Assembly: GCA_905479265.1 (NCBI GenBank) | Contig: CAJQLX010000022.1 | Span: 48,823 to 112,822, forward strand | DNA length: 64,000 bases | DNA from: an uncultured Alphaproteobacteria bacterium | GTDB lineage: Bacteria; Pseudomonadota; Alphaproteobacteria; UBA7985 | Direction: 5' to 3' | In this document: positions 55,087 through 63,020 of the stretch, piece after piece | Layout: each line of letters begins with the position of its first letter | Numbering within the stretch: the stretch's first letter is position 1 | Program-made: the position numbers and the translations under genes | Notes under the pieces: model-generated | Databases searched by the model: none | Seen by the model: the letters and a program-made list of their open reading frames with translations, nothing else | Told to the model about the DNA's origin: nothing

Positions 55087-55906
55087 CTTTCTGGGCCAAG
55101 TTTGGTAGCAGGCCGCCCCAAACCGCCCCACCATCCCCGCCGCGCCCTGCTGTTTTCGTCGATTCCTAATGGGGTACTCTCGTCTGAAAGATGGATGTTT
55201 GTCTATTTGACCAACAGGGCATCGCCGCCTGACGATGGTCGCGATGACCTCTGTATGATCCGCGCCTAACGCTCTGATAAATCGCGCAAAAATATCTTGG
55301 CATTGTGTTTGCGGACAACGCTTGGGCATGTCCTGCATAGGACTCCTTGAGCAAATCGGTTGGAACGTTCCAAAAGAGAGCAAACCGAAGGGGCGGGGTG
55401 GGCGAGAGGAGATCGAACGTCGGTTGGGCGCCAAGTAAAGCGCGCTGCTGCCGTTTGATCTTCTTTTTTCACTGCCACGGCTGCACAGCCGCAGCCCCCT
55501 GATTCCCCGCTCCGCCAATGCCGTCTCTCGCCGCATCGCATCGCCTATAATTTTAGGCGAATTTTGTCATGAAACGAGAGAATGAAACTTTTTTCTCAAT
55601 TCAACATACGGTGGTAGTGGCTCGCTTTGACAAGCCGCATAAATATAAGTTTCAATCAGACAGCGAAAAATTGTCTGAGAGACAAGGATCCATTCTTTTT
55701 GAGTAGAGTTTCAATGAACATAAATTCAAAATTCAATAAAATCAGTGACTTAAGTTTTGGCCTCTCACTTGCGTTCAGCATACAAAGGTCGAAAGAAGCA
55801 ATTTTTACATCGCTTAAAAAGACCGATTGGGTGTCACATAATGTTTTTGAGGGACCAGCGCATCCGGGCGCGAATCCCTCAGTCTATCAACCGAAGGAGG
55901 TTGCCT
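55087..55906. other. Long stretch without a convincing gene after tRNA-Asp
   Basis: About 820 bases. The first half is GC-rich with open frames only of a poor, Arg/Pro-rich kind; the second half (from about 55540) is clearly AT-rich and probably holds the promoter of the gene at 55907. Notable are the perfect 14-base palindrome TTGGAACGTTCCAA (55360-55373) and the hairpin GTCCT-GCAT-AGGAC (55330-55343). A 66-codon frame from ATG 55714 runs into the next gene (see findings). Decayed DNA beside a tRNA is possible. Confidence 0.45.
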
Positions 55907-56614
55907 GTGTTTAGTGTGGTTTCGAAGGACGATACCCCTGTTTTGCCCTTCATCGCGCAAGCGGACTCTGTCGCGCCTGAGATGGATGTCCGGCGTGTGA
56001 TTGCACAGTGCGCCGGTTTTCAGCTGCCACGGTTCTTTAGCAACGAACCCGCGCAGTCGGTTCGTTTGGCGATTGCTCTGACGACGGCGATTTTGGCACA
56101 GCAACAGAGCACGCAGGCGGTGATCGTGCAGGCGACGGCGCAGCAATTCACCAACCACGGCGCAAGTCTGGCGGAGGCGTTGCAGCGCGGGGTTCAATTG
56201 GCGCGGACGGGTAAAGTGGTGGAACTTGCCGCCAGCCGGCCCGCTTCAGCGTCGAGCGCACGAGAAATTCGGGGCGTAACGGGGGGCTATCACCTGGGTG
56301 AATATCGCGAGCAGGCTGGTTCGGCGTATCAGGGCACGGGAATATTTGTCTTCCGCGCCGACAGCTTTCTGGTCGAGGCGGAAATCTTGTGTGGCGATAT
56401 GCTGGCGCTCTGCCGCGAAGCGCTAAGCCGCGGCCAGATCAGTGCGCCCGTCTCTGATGGCTCGCTCGACAGTCTAGCGACGCTCAGTTTTTGGAACGGT
56501 TTTTGGACCCGGACGGACAACCGTGCCGCGATCGTAATCGGCGAACAGCCGGAAACTGTCAGCATTCCGGCGACGGGTTTGGCCACGGTCGAGCGGCGTC
56601 GCGTGCAGCGATAG
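55907..56614 (+). CDS. Hypothetical protein, GTG start
   Basis: 235 residues. The GTG at 55907 is chosen because GAAGGAGG lies six bases upstream, and because codon use becomes regular at this point; the frame is open for 50 more codons upstream in AT-rich non-coding-like sequence. The protein is Ala/Gln/Val-rich with no signal peptide or membrane helix. The middle (RLAIALTTAILAQQQSTQAVIV) is hydrophobic enough to pack inside a soluble domain. I do not recognise a family. Confidence 0.68.
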   Translation: MFSVVSKDDTPVLPFIAQADSVAPEMDVRRVIAQCAGFQLPRFFSNEPAQSVRLAIALTTAILAQQQSTQAVIVQATAQQFTNHGASLAEALQRGVQLARTGKVVELAASRPASASSAREIRGVTGGYHLGEYREQAGSAYQGTGIFVFRADSFLVEAEILCGDMLALCREALSRGQISAPVSDGSLDSLATLSFWNGFWTRTDNRAAIVIGEQPETVSIPATGLATVERRRVQR

Positions 56615-56628
56615 CGGAGACGGGCGGT

Positions 56629-57207
56629 TTAGCATGTTTGGACCGCCTCGCTCTGTTGTGCATTCAGCGCCAAAGCCGTTGGGTCGATGTCTTTGGCCAA
56701 GGGCATAAAGCTATCGCCCTCATCGACACTGAGCCAAAACGTTGAAAGACGCTCTTCTGCTGGTGTGTCGGCAACGATGCAGCCCGCCGGCAACACACTC
56801 ATTGCCAAGACCTGACGGGTGTTAACCTTGCTGCCATCGCGCCAACCCTGAATTTGGTCCTGAAGGCTGGCGTAGCGCTCCAGTTCGTCAGGTGCGATTT
56901 TGTAAAGAAACAGGTTCTCGCCCTCCGCCGGCTTGATGCCCTTTAACCCTGATGAGCCGATCGCCAGACGATCCAAGGCAAAGAGCTCTTCCACCCGCTG
57001 TCCCGTTTCGCTGCGCGTTGCGGACAAGCGCAGGACTTGGCCCGCAGGATCGAGCTGAACGCCTTGCGGGGTCGAGGACACAATCTGAAACGACGACGGT
57101 TCAGCGCTCAGCGCGTCCGGTCCTCGAAAGGCAGCATAGGCACCCACAGAAATGGTGCTGCAAGCGGCTGCGGACAAAAGCAGGAAGGGTGCAAGCAAGT
57201 GACGCAT
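56629..57207 (-). CDS. Putative exported lipoprotein of unknown function
   Basis: 192 residues beginning with a short signal peptide and a lipobox-like end (LLLSAAAC, Cys16), so probably attached to the membrane by a lipid. The mature part has a beta-rich middle and two more cysteines, C142 and the C-terminal residue. No family recognised. It converges on the hypothetical gene at 55907-56614 with 14 bases between the stops. Confidence 0.7.
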   Translation of the reverse strand: MRHLLAPFLLLSAAACSTISVGAYAAFRGPDALSAEPSSFQIVSSTPQGVQLDPAGQVLRLSATRSETGQRVEELFALDRLAIGSSGLKGIKPAEGENLFLYKIAPDELERYASLQDQIQGWRDGSKVNTRQVLAMSVLPAGCIVADTPAEERLSTFWLSVDEGDSFMPLAKDIDPTALALNAQQSEAVQTC

Positions 57208-57744
57208 GGTGAAAATCGCCTGTTGTTAACTGGCAACACTTTGCGCGTGGTATTGAGGCGAAAACAGGCCCGATTATGTGGGAGTCTGTGACACGTGATG
57301 ACACTGGCGCGGCAATGGCCGTCAATCATGACGCATAACCCCGCCAGTACCCCCAAAAAAAGCCACGCATTTCCAATGAAACGGTGGCTTTAAGTGGCGT
57401 CATTTTAGAGTAAAAGCGCAACTTAAATTGGGGTGGTAGGCGCTGTCTCAAAATCCGAGGACTGGTGCAGGCGCTATGGGGCCAATGTTACTGTTTTCTG
57501 ACGGCGATGATTTGGGGTGTGGCTTAAATAAAAAGAGCGTTGAATCGCCTGGCAGTTCTTCAGAGACGCTATCAAAAATGATAAAACTTGCTGGCTATTC
57601 CCGATTCTTGCGCTCTAGGCGGCAACCAAAGGCCCAAATGAGGTTCAGTTTGTGTGGCTGCTGCGCCGATTCTGGTGGGGCGTCGTGGTTGTCTTGGGGT
57701 AAGATTTACCGAGCACAGCAGCGTTTCTCAGGGGATCAGTCGCA
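57208..57744. other. Gene-free region holding an orphan terminator
   Basis: 537 bases between the divergent lipoprotein gene and the MaoC-like gene. The longest open frame here (57476-57784) has a poor composition and runs over the MaoC start, so I do not call it. A strong minus-strand terminator lies at 57355-57391 with no gene upstream of it on that strand. A small inverted repeat, TATCA-AAAA-TGATA, sits near 57571-57584. Confidence 0.5.
57355..57391 (-). terminator. Orphan intrinsic terminator on the minus strand
   Basis: On the minus strand AAAGCCAC pairs with GTGGCTTT, the interior can pair further (GTTTC with GAAAT around ATTG), and a run of seven T follows. The plus-strand side has no T run. 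No coding gene on the minus strand reads into it from 57392-57744. Confidence 0.7.
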
Positions 57745-58200
57745 ATGGCAGGCTTATGGTTTGAAGAATTTTCTGAAGGCATGACTTTTGAGCATGAAAC
57801 ACGTCGGACAGTCACCACCTACGACAACATGCATTTCTCGCTCATGACCATGAACCCGCAACCGCTCCACATTGATCATGAATTTGCCGCGCAATCCGAG
57901 TGGGGAAAACCACTGGTCAACAGCTTGTTTACGCTGGGTTTGCTGATTGGGATGACGGTCGGGGACACCACCCAAGGGACGACATTGGGCAATTTGGGGA
58001 TGACGGATGTGCGATTCCCCAAGCCCGTTTTCGAAGGCGATACGTTGCACGCCAAAACCAGCGTGATTGCTGTTCGTCCAAGCCAATCCAGACCGGGGCA
58101 GGGCATCGTCACGCTGCGGCATGAAATGCTTAATCAGAACGCAGAGATGGTGGCGACCTGTGACCGAGCTGCACTGATGCTGGGGCGTCCCGATGCGTAG
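57745..58200 (+). CDS. MaoC-family dehydratase
   Basis: A 151-residue hot-dog fold hydratase of the MaoC group. The catalytic-site stretch with Asp and His is NPQPLHIDHEFA, followed by LVNSLFTLGLLIGMTVGDTT. Such proteins act on enoyl-CoA, mesaconyl-CoA or similar esters. It overlaps the CitE-like gene by eight bases, a pairing seen in ethylmalonyl-CoA and related routes, but other genes of those pathways are not in this window. The exact substrate is unknown. Confidence 0.86.
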   Translation: MAGLWFEEFSEGMTFEHETRRTVTTYDNMHFSLMTMNPQPLHIDHEFAAQSEWGKPLVNSLFTLGLLIGMTVGDTTQGTTLGNLGMTDVRFPKPVFEGDTLHAKTSVIAVRPSQSRPGQGIVTLRHEMLNQNAEMVATCDRAALMLGRPDA

Positions 58201-59029
58201 TTTGCTGTTTATCCCCGGTGATGACGCGCGAAAGCTGGAAAAGGGGCTGGGCACGGATGCCGATGCCCTGATTTTCGATCTTGAAGATTCTGTTGCCGAA
58301 GCCAGAAAGGACCAAGCGCGCCACATCACCGCTCAAGCCTTGCACGCGGAAACCAGTAAGCAGCGGTTTGTTCGCCTGAATCCCTTTGATACGGGCCGAC
58401 TCCCCGCCGATCTCGACGCAGCGCTCGCCGGACGTCCTGATGGGGTGATTCTGCCCAAGGCGAACAGCGCACGCGCCGTGCAGCGCTTGGCCCGGTTGAT
58501 GGATCGGGCGGGCGCAGACCCCGCGTGTTCCATCATCGCCATTGCCAGCGAAACACCCGCCGCCGTTCAGGCGCTGAGCCGCGATGATTGGCACCACCCC
58601 CGATTGCTGGGGTTGATGTGGGGCGCGGAGGATCTGGCGGCCGAGCTTGGCGCGTCGAGGAACCGGGCTGACGACGGTCAACCCACGCAACCGTTTCGCT
58701 TGGCGCGCAATTTGGCGCTGATGGCAGCAAAGGCGGCAGGCGTGCTGGCGATTGATACGGTCTATGCCGATTTTCGGGATGCCGCCGGGTTGCAGCGGGA
58801 GGCCGAAGAAGCGGCCGCAGACGGCTTTGACGCGCAAGCCGCCATCCATCCCGCCCAATTGGCCATCATCAACACTGCGCATACGCCGACAGCAGAAGCC
58901 GTGGCTTGGGCGGAGCGCGTTGTGGCGATTATGTCGGAGGCGACCACGGGCGTGGCGTCCTTAAACGGTCAAATGCTGGATCAACCCCACCTGAAGCAAG
59001 CCAAGCGTATTTTGGGGCGCGTGGGCTAG
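58193..59029 (+). CDS. CitE-like CoA ester lyase (HpcH/HpaI family)
   Basis: A 278-residue TIM-barrel enzyme of the malyl-CoA/citramalyl-CoA lyase group. The start MRSLLFIPGDDARKLEKG, the metal-linked DALIFDLEDSV, GVILPKANSARAV, ETPAAVQALS, LGLMWGAEDLAAELG and the AIHPAQL end are all typical. Lyase or thioesterase activity cannot be told apart from sequence. It overlaps the MaoC gene and converges with priA by four bases. Confidence 0.88.
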   Translation: MRSLLFIPGDDARKLEKGLGTDADALIFDLEDSVAEARKDQARHITAQALHAETSKQRFVRLNPFDTGRLPADLDAALAGRPDGVILPKANSARAVQRLARLMDRAGADPACSIIAIASETPAAVQALSRDDWHHPRLLGLMWGAEDLAAELGASRNRADDGQPTQPFRLARNLALMAAKAAGVLAIDTVYADFRDAAGLQREAEEAAADGFDAQAAIHPAQLAIINTAHTPTAEAVAWAERVVAIMSEATTGVASLNGQMLDQPHLKQAKRILGRVG

Positions 59030-61230
59030 AGGAACGAGTAGGGATCAATATCGACCGACAGGCGCAGCGCGCCGGGTGTTTTGATGCCACGCAGCCATTT
59101 GCTGATAAACGGTTGCAGCCGCACCCCCGGCGCACCCCGGACCAGAAAACGCCGGCGGTGGCGTCCGCGAATCACGGAAATTGGCGCAGCGGCGGGGCCG
59201 AAAACCTTGATGCCTTCGAGATCCGCGTCTTCCCGAGGCTGCTTCTGCACCAATTCCCGACAAAAATTGTCGAGTCTGTCTTCTTCAGGATCGCTCAAGA
59301 CAATGGCAGCTAAGCGGCCATAGGGCGGCAGCGCCATCATTTCACGCTGGGCCAGCTCGGTTTCATAAAAGGCGTCTCGATCGTCAGAAATCAGCGCTTG
59401 CATGACCGGATGATCGGGTTCGTGGGTTTGCAGCATCACCTCGCCGCGCACATCACCACGACCGGCGCGCCCCGAGACTTGGTGCAGCAATTGGAACGTC
59501 TTTTCGCCCGCTCTGACATCGCCACCATATAAAGAGAGATCGGCATCCACCACACCGACCAGTGTGAGATTCGGGAAATGGTAGCCTTTGGCCAGAATCT
59601 GGGTGCCTACGAGAATATCAACATCACCCCGCTCGACCGCTTCGATCATCTCCCGCACCGAGGTGCGTTGCATGGTGTCAGAGGAGCCGATGGCGATGCG
59701 GGCGTGAGGGAAGCGACGGACGGCTTCTTCGCCGACGCGCTCCACGCCGGGGCCACAGGCGACAAGGCTTTCTTCTTCGCCGCAAACGGTGCAACTGCTG
59801 CTGGCTTTTGTTTGGAACCCGCAGTGATGGCACATGAGGCGCTTGGCCAGCCGATGTTCCGTCAGCCAAGCCTCGCACGAGGGACATTTATAACGGTGAC
59901 CGCAAGCGTTGCAGAGCGTCAGCGGCGCATAGCCCCGACGGTTGAGGAACAGCAGCGACTGCTGCCCCGCCTCCAACCGTCGTTCGACGGCTGCGATCAA
60001 CGTCGGTGAAAGCCAGCTGCCGCGCTCGGGCTTGTCTTCGCGCAAGTTGATCAGGCTGACATCCGGCATGACCGCGCCACCGTGACGGCTGGGCAGGATC
60101 ATCCGCTTGTATCGCCCTTCAACCGTGTTCAAGACGGTTTCAAGCGACGGCGTCGCGCTGGCCAGCACAATGGGGCATTGGGCGATGTGGGCGCGAACGA
60201 CGGCCATATCGCGCGCTTGATAGACGACGCCTTCGTCCTGTTTGAAGCTGCCATCGTGCTCTTCATCCAGAACAATAAGGTCCAGCTCGCGAAAGGGGAG
60301 GAACAGGGCGGAACGCGCACCAACGACGATCCGGGCTTCACCATCGGATACGGCGCGCCAGGTGTCGGCGCGCATTTTGGGGGTGAGGTCGGAATGCCAC
60401 AGCGCCGGGGCGCAGCCGAACCGCTGCTTAAACCGGCTGAGCCATTGCCCCGTGAGCGCGATTTCTGGCAGCATAACGAGGACTTGGCCGGTTTGCTTAG
60501 GATCGCCTAGTAACCTGTCAATGACATCGAAATAAACTTCCGTTTTTCCGGATCCGGTGACGCCGTCTATTAAAGAGACAGAAAACCCGTCCGGCAGACT
60601 CTCGACCAGCTGATCCGCTGCATCCTGCTGTTTATCGTTAAGAGAGAAGGTTTCGCGGCGCAGCCTTGGCACGGGCCAGCGCCCCTTTGGCTTGCGTTCG
60701 AAGGTTTCCACCAAACCGGTTTTGACCAAACCATCGAGCACGGATGTTGACGTGCCGGCGGCTTCCACCACGGCTTTGCGGTGCATGGCGTGTTCTGGGG
60801 CAGCGCGCAAGGCTTCGAGGATTTTTGTGCGTGCCGGGGTGGCGCGATAGCCTTTGGACGGCGTTTGATCCGAGCCAAGCCGGACCCATCGTTCAGAGGC
60901 CGGGGGCAATAATCCGTCAGGTGCTGTGAGCGACATCCGCAAAACAGCACCGGGCGCACTCAGGTTATAGCGCGCGACCCAATCGATGAATTTGCGGTGA
61001 AACTCAGGTAGCGGACGAGTGGGTAAGACCTGATTAATGGGTTTTAACTTGGATGCATCGACGGTGTTGGCCGAATCAGAAGCATCCCAAACCACGCCAA
61101 GGGCGGTTCGGGGCCCAAGGGGGACTCGCACCACAGTTCCGGGTTCAACAAATGTTCCCTCCGGAACCGCATAATCAAACGGACCGGGGAACGGAAGGGG
61201 TAAAAGAATCGGGACTCGTGTGTCGTTCAT
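59026..61230 (-). CDS. priA: Primosomal protein N' (replication restart helicase)
   Basis: A 734-residue 3'-5' DNA helicase that reloads the replisome at broken forks. The Walker A is GVTGSGKT (residues 223-230), the helicase motif II is DEEH in LDEEHDGSFKQDEGV, and eight zinc-binding cysteines appear as CNAC, CPSC, CHHC and CTVC in one run. Normal length. It faces the fsa–DUF484–xerC genes, an order I associate with Rhodobacterales-type genomes. Confidence 0.96.
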   Translation of the reverse strand: MNDTRVPILLPLPFPGPFDYAVPEGTFVEPGTVVRVPLGPRTALGVVWDASDSANTVDASKLKPINQVLPTRPLPEFHRKFIDWVARYNLSAPGAVLRMSLTAPDGLLPPASERWVRLGSDQTPSKGYRATPARTKILEALRAAPEHAMHRKAVVEAAGTSTSVLDGLVKTGLVETFERKPKGRWPVPRLRRETFSLNDKQQDAADQLVESLPDGFSVSLIDGVTGSGKTEVYFDVIDRLLGDPKQTGQVLVMLPEIALTGQWLSRFKQRFGCAPALWHSDLTPKMRADTWRAVSDGEARIVVGARSALFLPFRELDLIVLDEEHDGSFKQDEGVVYQARDMAVVRAHIAQCPIVLASATPSLETVLNTVEGRYKRMILPSRHGGAVMPDVSLINLREDKPERGSWLSPTLIAAVERRLEAGQQSLLFLNRRGYAPLTLCNACGHRYKCPSCEAWLTEHRLAKRLMCHHCGFQTKASSSCTVCGEEESLVACGPGVERVGEEAVRRFPHARIAIGSSDTMQRTSVREMIEAVERGDVDILVGTQILAKGYHFPNLTLVGVVDADLSLYGGDVRAGEKTFQLLHQVSGRAGRGDVRGEVMLQTHEPDHPVMQALISDDRDAFYETELAQREMMALPPYGRLAAIVLSDPEEDRLDNFCRELVQKQPREDADLEGIKVFGPAAAPISVIRGRHRRRFLVRGAPGVRLQPFISKWLRGIKTPGALRLSVDIDPYSFL

Positions 61231-61376
61231 GCAACGGAAACGTTATATCGCAGTAATTTACAGGGTGAACTTGAAGTTATATGATTTCATTATCCCGCTG
61301 ATTTGTTATGTGTGCACGCATATTTCAGGCGCTCAATTTTGGCGCATATTTAAATATCACATTTTCGAGGCATCAA

Positions 61377-62033
61377 ATGCGCTTTTTCGTAGATACGGCT
61401 GACGTATCAGAACTAGAGAAGCTGCTCGTAACCGGAATGGTTGACGGCGTAACAACAAACCCTTCTCTGATCGCCAAATCTGGCCGCAACATTTTGGAAG
61501 TGACCAAAGAGATCGCTTCCATGGTGGACGGGCCTGTTTCGGCTGAAGTTACGGCAACCGATTACGACACCATGATGCTGGAAGGCGAGAAGCTGGCTGC
61601 GATTGCGAGCAACATCGCCGTTAAGGTTCCACTGACCGTGGATGGCCTTCGCACCTGTAAGACGCTTTCCGATCAGGGCACGATGGTCAACGTCACCCTC
61701 TGTTTCTCCGCTGCACAAGCGCTGCTGGCTGCGAAAGCCGGCGCGACCTTTATCTCGCCGTTCGTTGGGCGTCTGGATGATATGGGCATGGACGGTATGG
61801 AACTGATCGAGAGCATTCGGGACGTCTATGACGCTTACCCGACGCTGAATACTGACATTCTGGTCGCGTCCATTCGCAATCCACGCCACGTTGAGCGGGC
61901 TGCGGAAGTGGGTGCTGACGTAGGAACTTTGCCGCCACGGGTGATTTGGGACATGTACCAGCACCCGCTGACATCAAAGGGCTTGGATGATTTCATGGCC
62001 GATTGGGCCGGAGCGGGACAGTCCATCCTCTAG
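61377..62033 (+). CDS. fsa: Transaldolase/fructose-6-phosphate aldolase family protein
   Basis: 218 residues of the small decameric transaldolase group. It starts [17 protein letters not shown], and the Schiff-base lysine is K83 in NIAVKVPLT. Both classical transaldolase and fructose-6-phosphate aldolase activity occur in this group and are not resolved by sequence. The ATG at 61377 has GAGG upstream; the frame upstream to 61308 is AT-rich leader. It is divergent from priA. Confidence 0.92.
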   Translation: MRFFVDTADVSELEKLLVTGMVDGVTTNPSLIAKSGRNILEVTKEIASMVDGPVSAEVTATDYDTMMLEGEKLAAIASNIAVKVPLTVDGLRTCKTLSDQGTMVNVTLCFSAAQALLAAKAGATFISPFVGRLDDMGMDGMELIESIRDVYDAYPTLNTDILVASIRNPRHVERAAEVGADVGTLPPRVIWDMYQHPLTSKGLDDFMADWAGAGQSIL

Positions 62034-62056
62034 GTCTAGAGAGACGGACAAAAGGC

Positions 62057-62119
62057 ATCCTCGGGGGAGGATACGCGACGTCAGGCGTAAAATGTTTACA
62101 AATGACGTGGTGATTACGC
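62057..62119 (+). promoter_or_regulatory. Structured element after fsa
   Basis: A perfect hairpin ATCCTC-GGGG-GAGGAT (62057-62072) followed by two interleaved inverted repeats, ACGTCA/TGACGT (62078-62083 and 62103-62108) and GCGTAA/TTACGC (62085-62090 and 62114-62119). No T run follows. It may be an mRNA structure, protein-binding sites, or chance; low confidence. Confidence 0.3.
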
Positions 62120-62279
62120 GGGTACGGCACAGCGGTTGCAATGGATCATTTTATCCAAGGCAATTGCCAAGTTGATACTCAAAGTGGGAACTGCCCCTAT
62201 TTTTAGCGGTTTCTACGATGCAATTAATAAGACAGGCTTTTCGCCCGTCGTATTTATAAAGTGATGGGATATTTCACCC

Positions 62280-63020
62280 ATGATGAATAACCGAGGGAAT
62301 ATAACCGACGGCTCGTCCGTAGGGCTGCCCTCCGCGTCAACAGTAAGCTCGTCTATTTCGCCGAGTGCTGTCCGGGATTTCCTGAAGGAAAATCCTGCGT
62401 TTTTGACCGAAAACCCTGAATTGCTGGAAACAGCAGATGGGGCAGAGGATGCAAAGACGAACGTGGTGGACTTTGCGTCTGCGCAGGCGAATTCCTTTCG
62501 TCGTCGTTATGAATCCTTAAAAAGCAACCATCTCAGCCTGATTCGGGCTGGGCGGGAAAACCAAAGTCACTTGGACGAGCTGCGTTCCGTTTTGATGCAG
62601 TTGATCCGCGTGTCTTCTATTCCTGCGGTTGTTTCCACGATTCTCGAAACCTATGGGCAGAAATTTCAAGTGCCTTTTGTTGTTTTGGGGATCGAGGCGA
62701 ACCGGAATGAGACTGGCGAATTTCACGTCGATCAATTCCGCCGACTGACCCCCGGGTCTGTCGAACGCCTCATGGGCGACTACGACCGAGTTCTTTCCCC
62801 TATTGCGGGGCAGGAAGCCATCATTTTTGTCGATAACGCGGACGAGGTGCAATCGTGTGCCCTCTATCGTTTGAGTATTGGCATGCAACGACGACCTGGT
62901 GTCCTTGCCTTTGGCACCACGGAAACAGGCGCATTTTCGCCTGACCAGGCCGACGACCTTATTTCAATCTTGTGCAGCGCGGCCGGTGCTGCACTTAGCC
63001 GGGAATTTGACAGACTATGA
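62280..63020 (+). CDS. DUF484 family protein
   Basis: A 246-residue protein of the DUF484 family, with the typical N-terminal stretch VRDFLKENPAFLTENPELLE, then a coiled-coil part (SLKSNHLSLIRAGRENQSHLDELRS) and a GAF-like C-terminal domain (YGQKFQVPFVVLGIEANR to the end). The function is unknown, but the gene is often upstream of xerC, as here, with a four-base overlap. ATG codons at 62280 and 62283 are both possible starts. Confidence 0.88.
   Translation: MMNNRGNITDGSSVGLPSASTVSSSISPSAVRDFLKENPAFLTENPELLETADGAEDAKTNVVDFASAQANSFRRRYESLKSNHLSLIRAGRENQSHLDELRSVLMQLIRVSSIPAVVSTILETYGQKFQVPFVVLGIEANRNETGEFHVDQFRRLTPGSVERLMGDYDRVLSPIAGQEAIIFVDNADEVQSCALYRLSIGMQRRPGVLAFGTTETGAFSPDQADDLISILCSAAGAALSREFDRL

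Noticed and set aside
54728..55099. A minus-strand open frame containing ARETGLEPATPGVTGR
   Set aside because: It is the antisense translation of the tRNA-Asp gene, a well-known false protein in databases.
55054..55536. A 160-codon minus-strand open frame after tRNA-Asp
   Set aside because: It runs through the tRNA terminator and is Arg/Pro/Cys-rich with no family similarity; I treat the region as non-coding or decayed.
57476..57784. A 102-codon plus-strand open frame before the MaoC gene
   Set aside because: It overlaps the MaoC start, lacks a ribosome-binding site and has irregular codon use.
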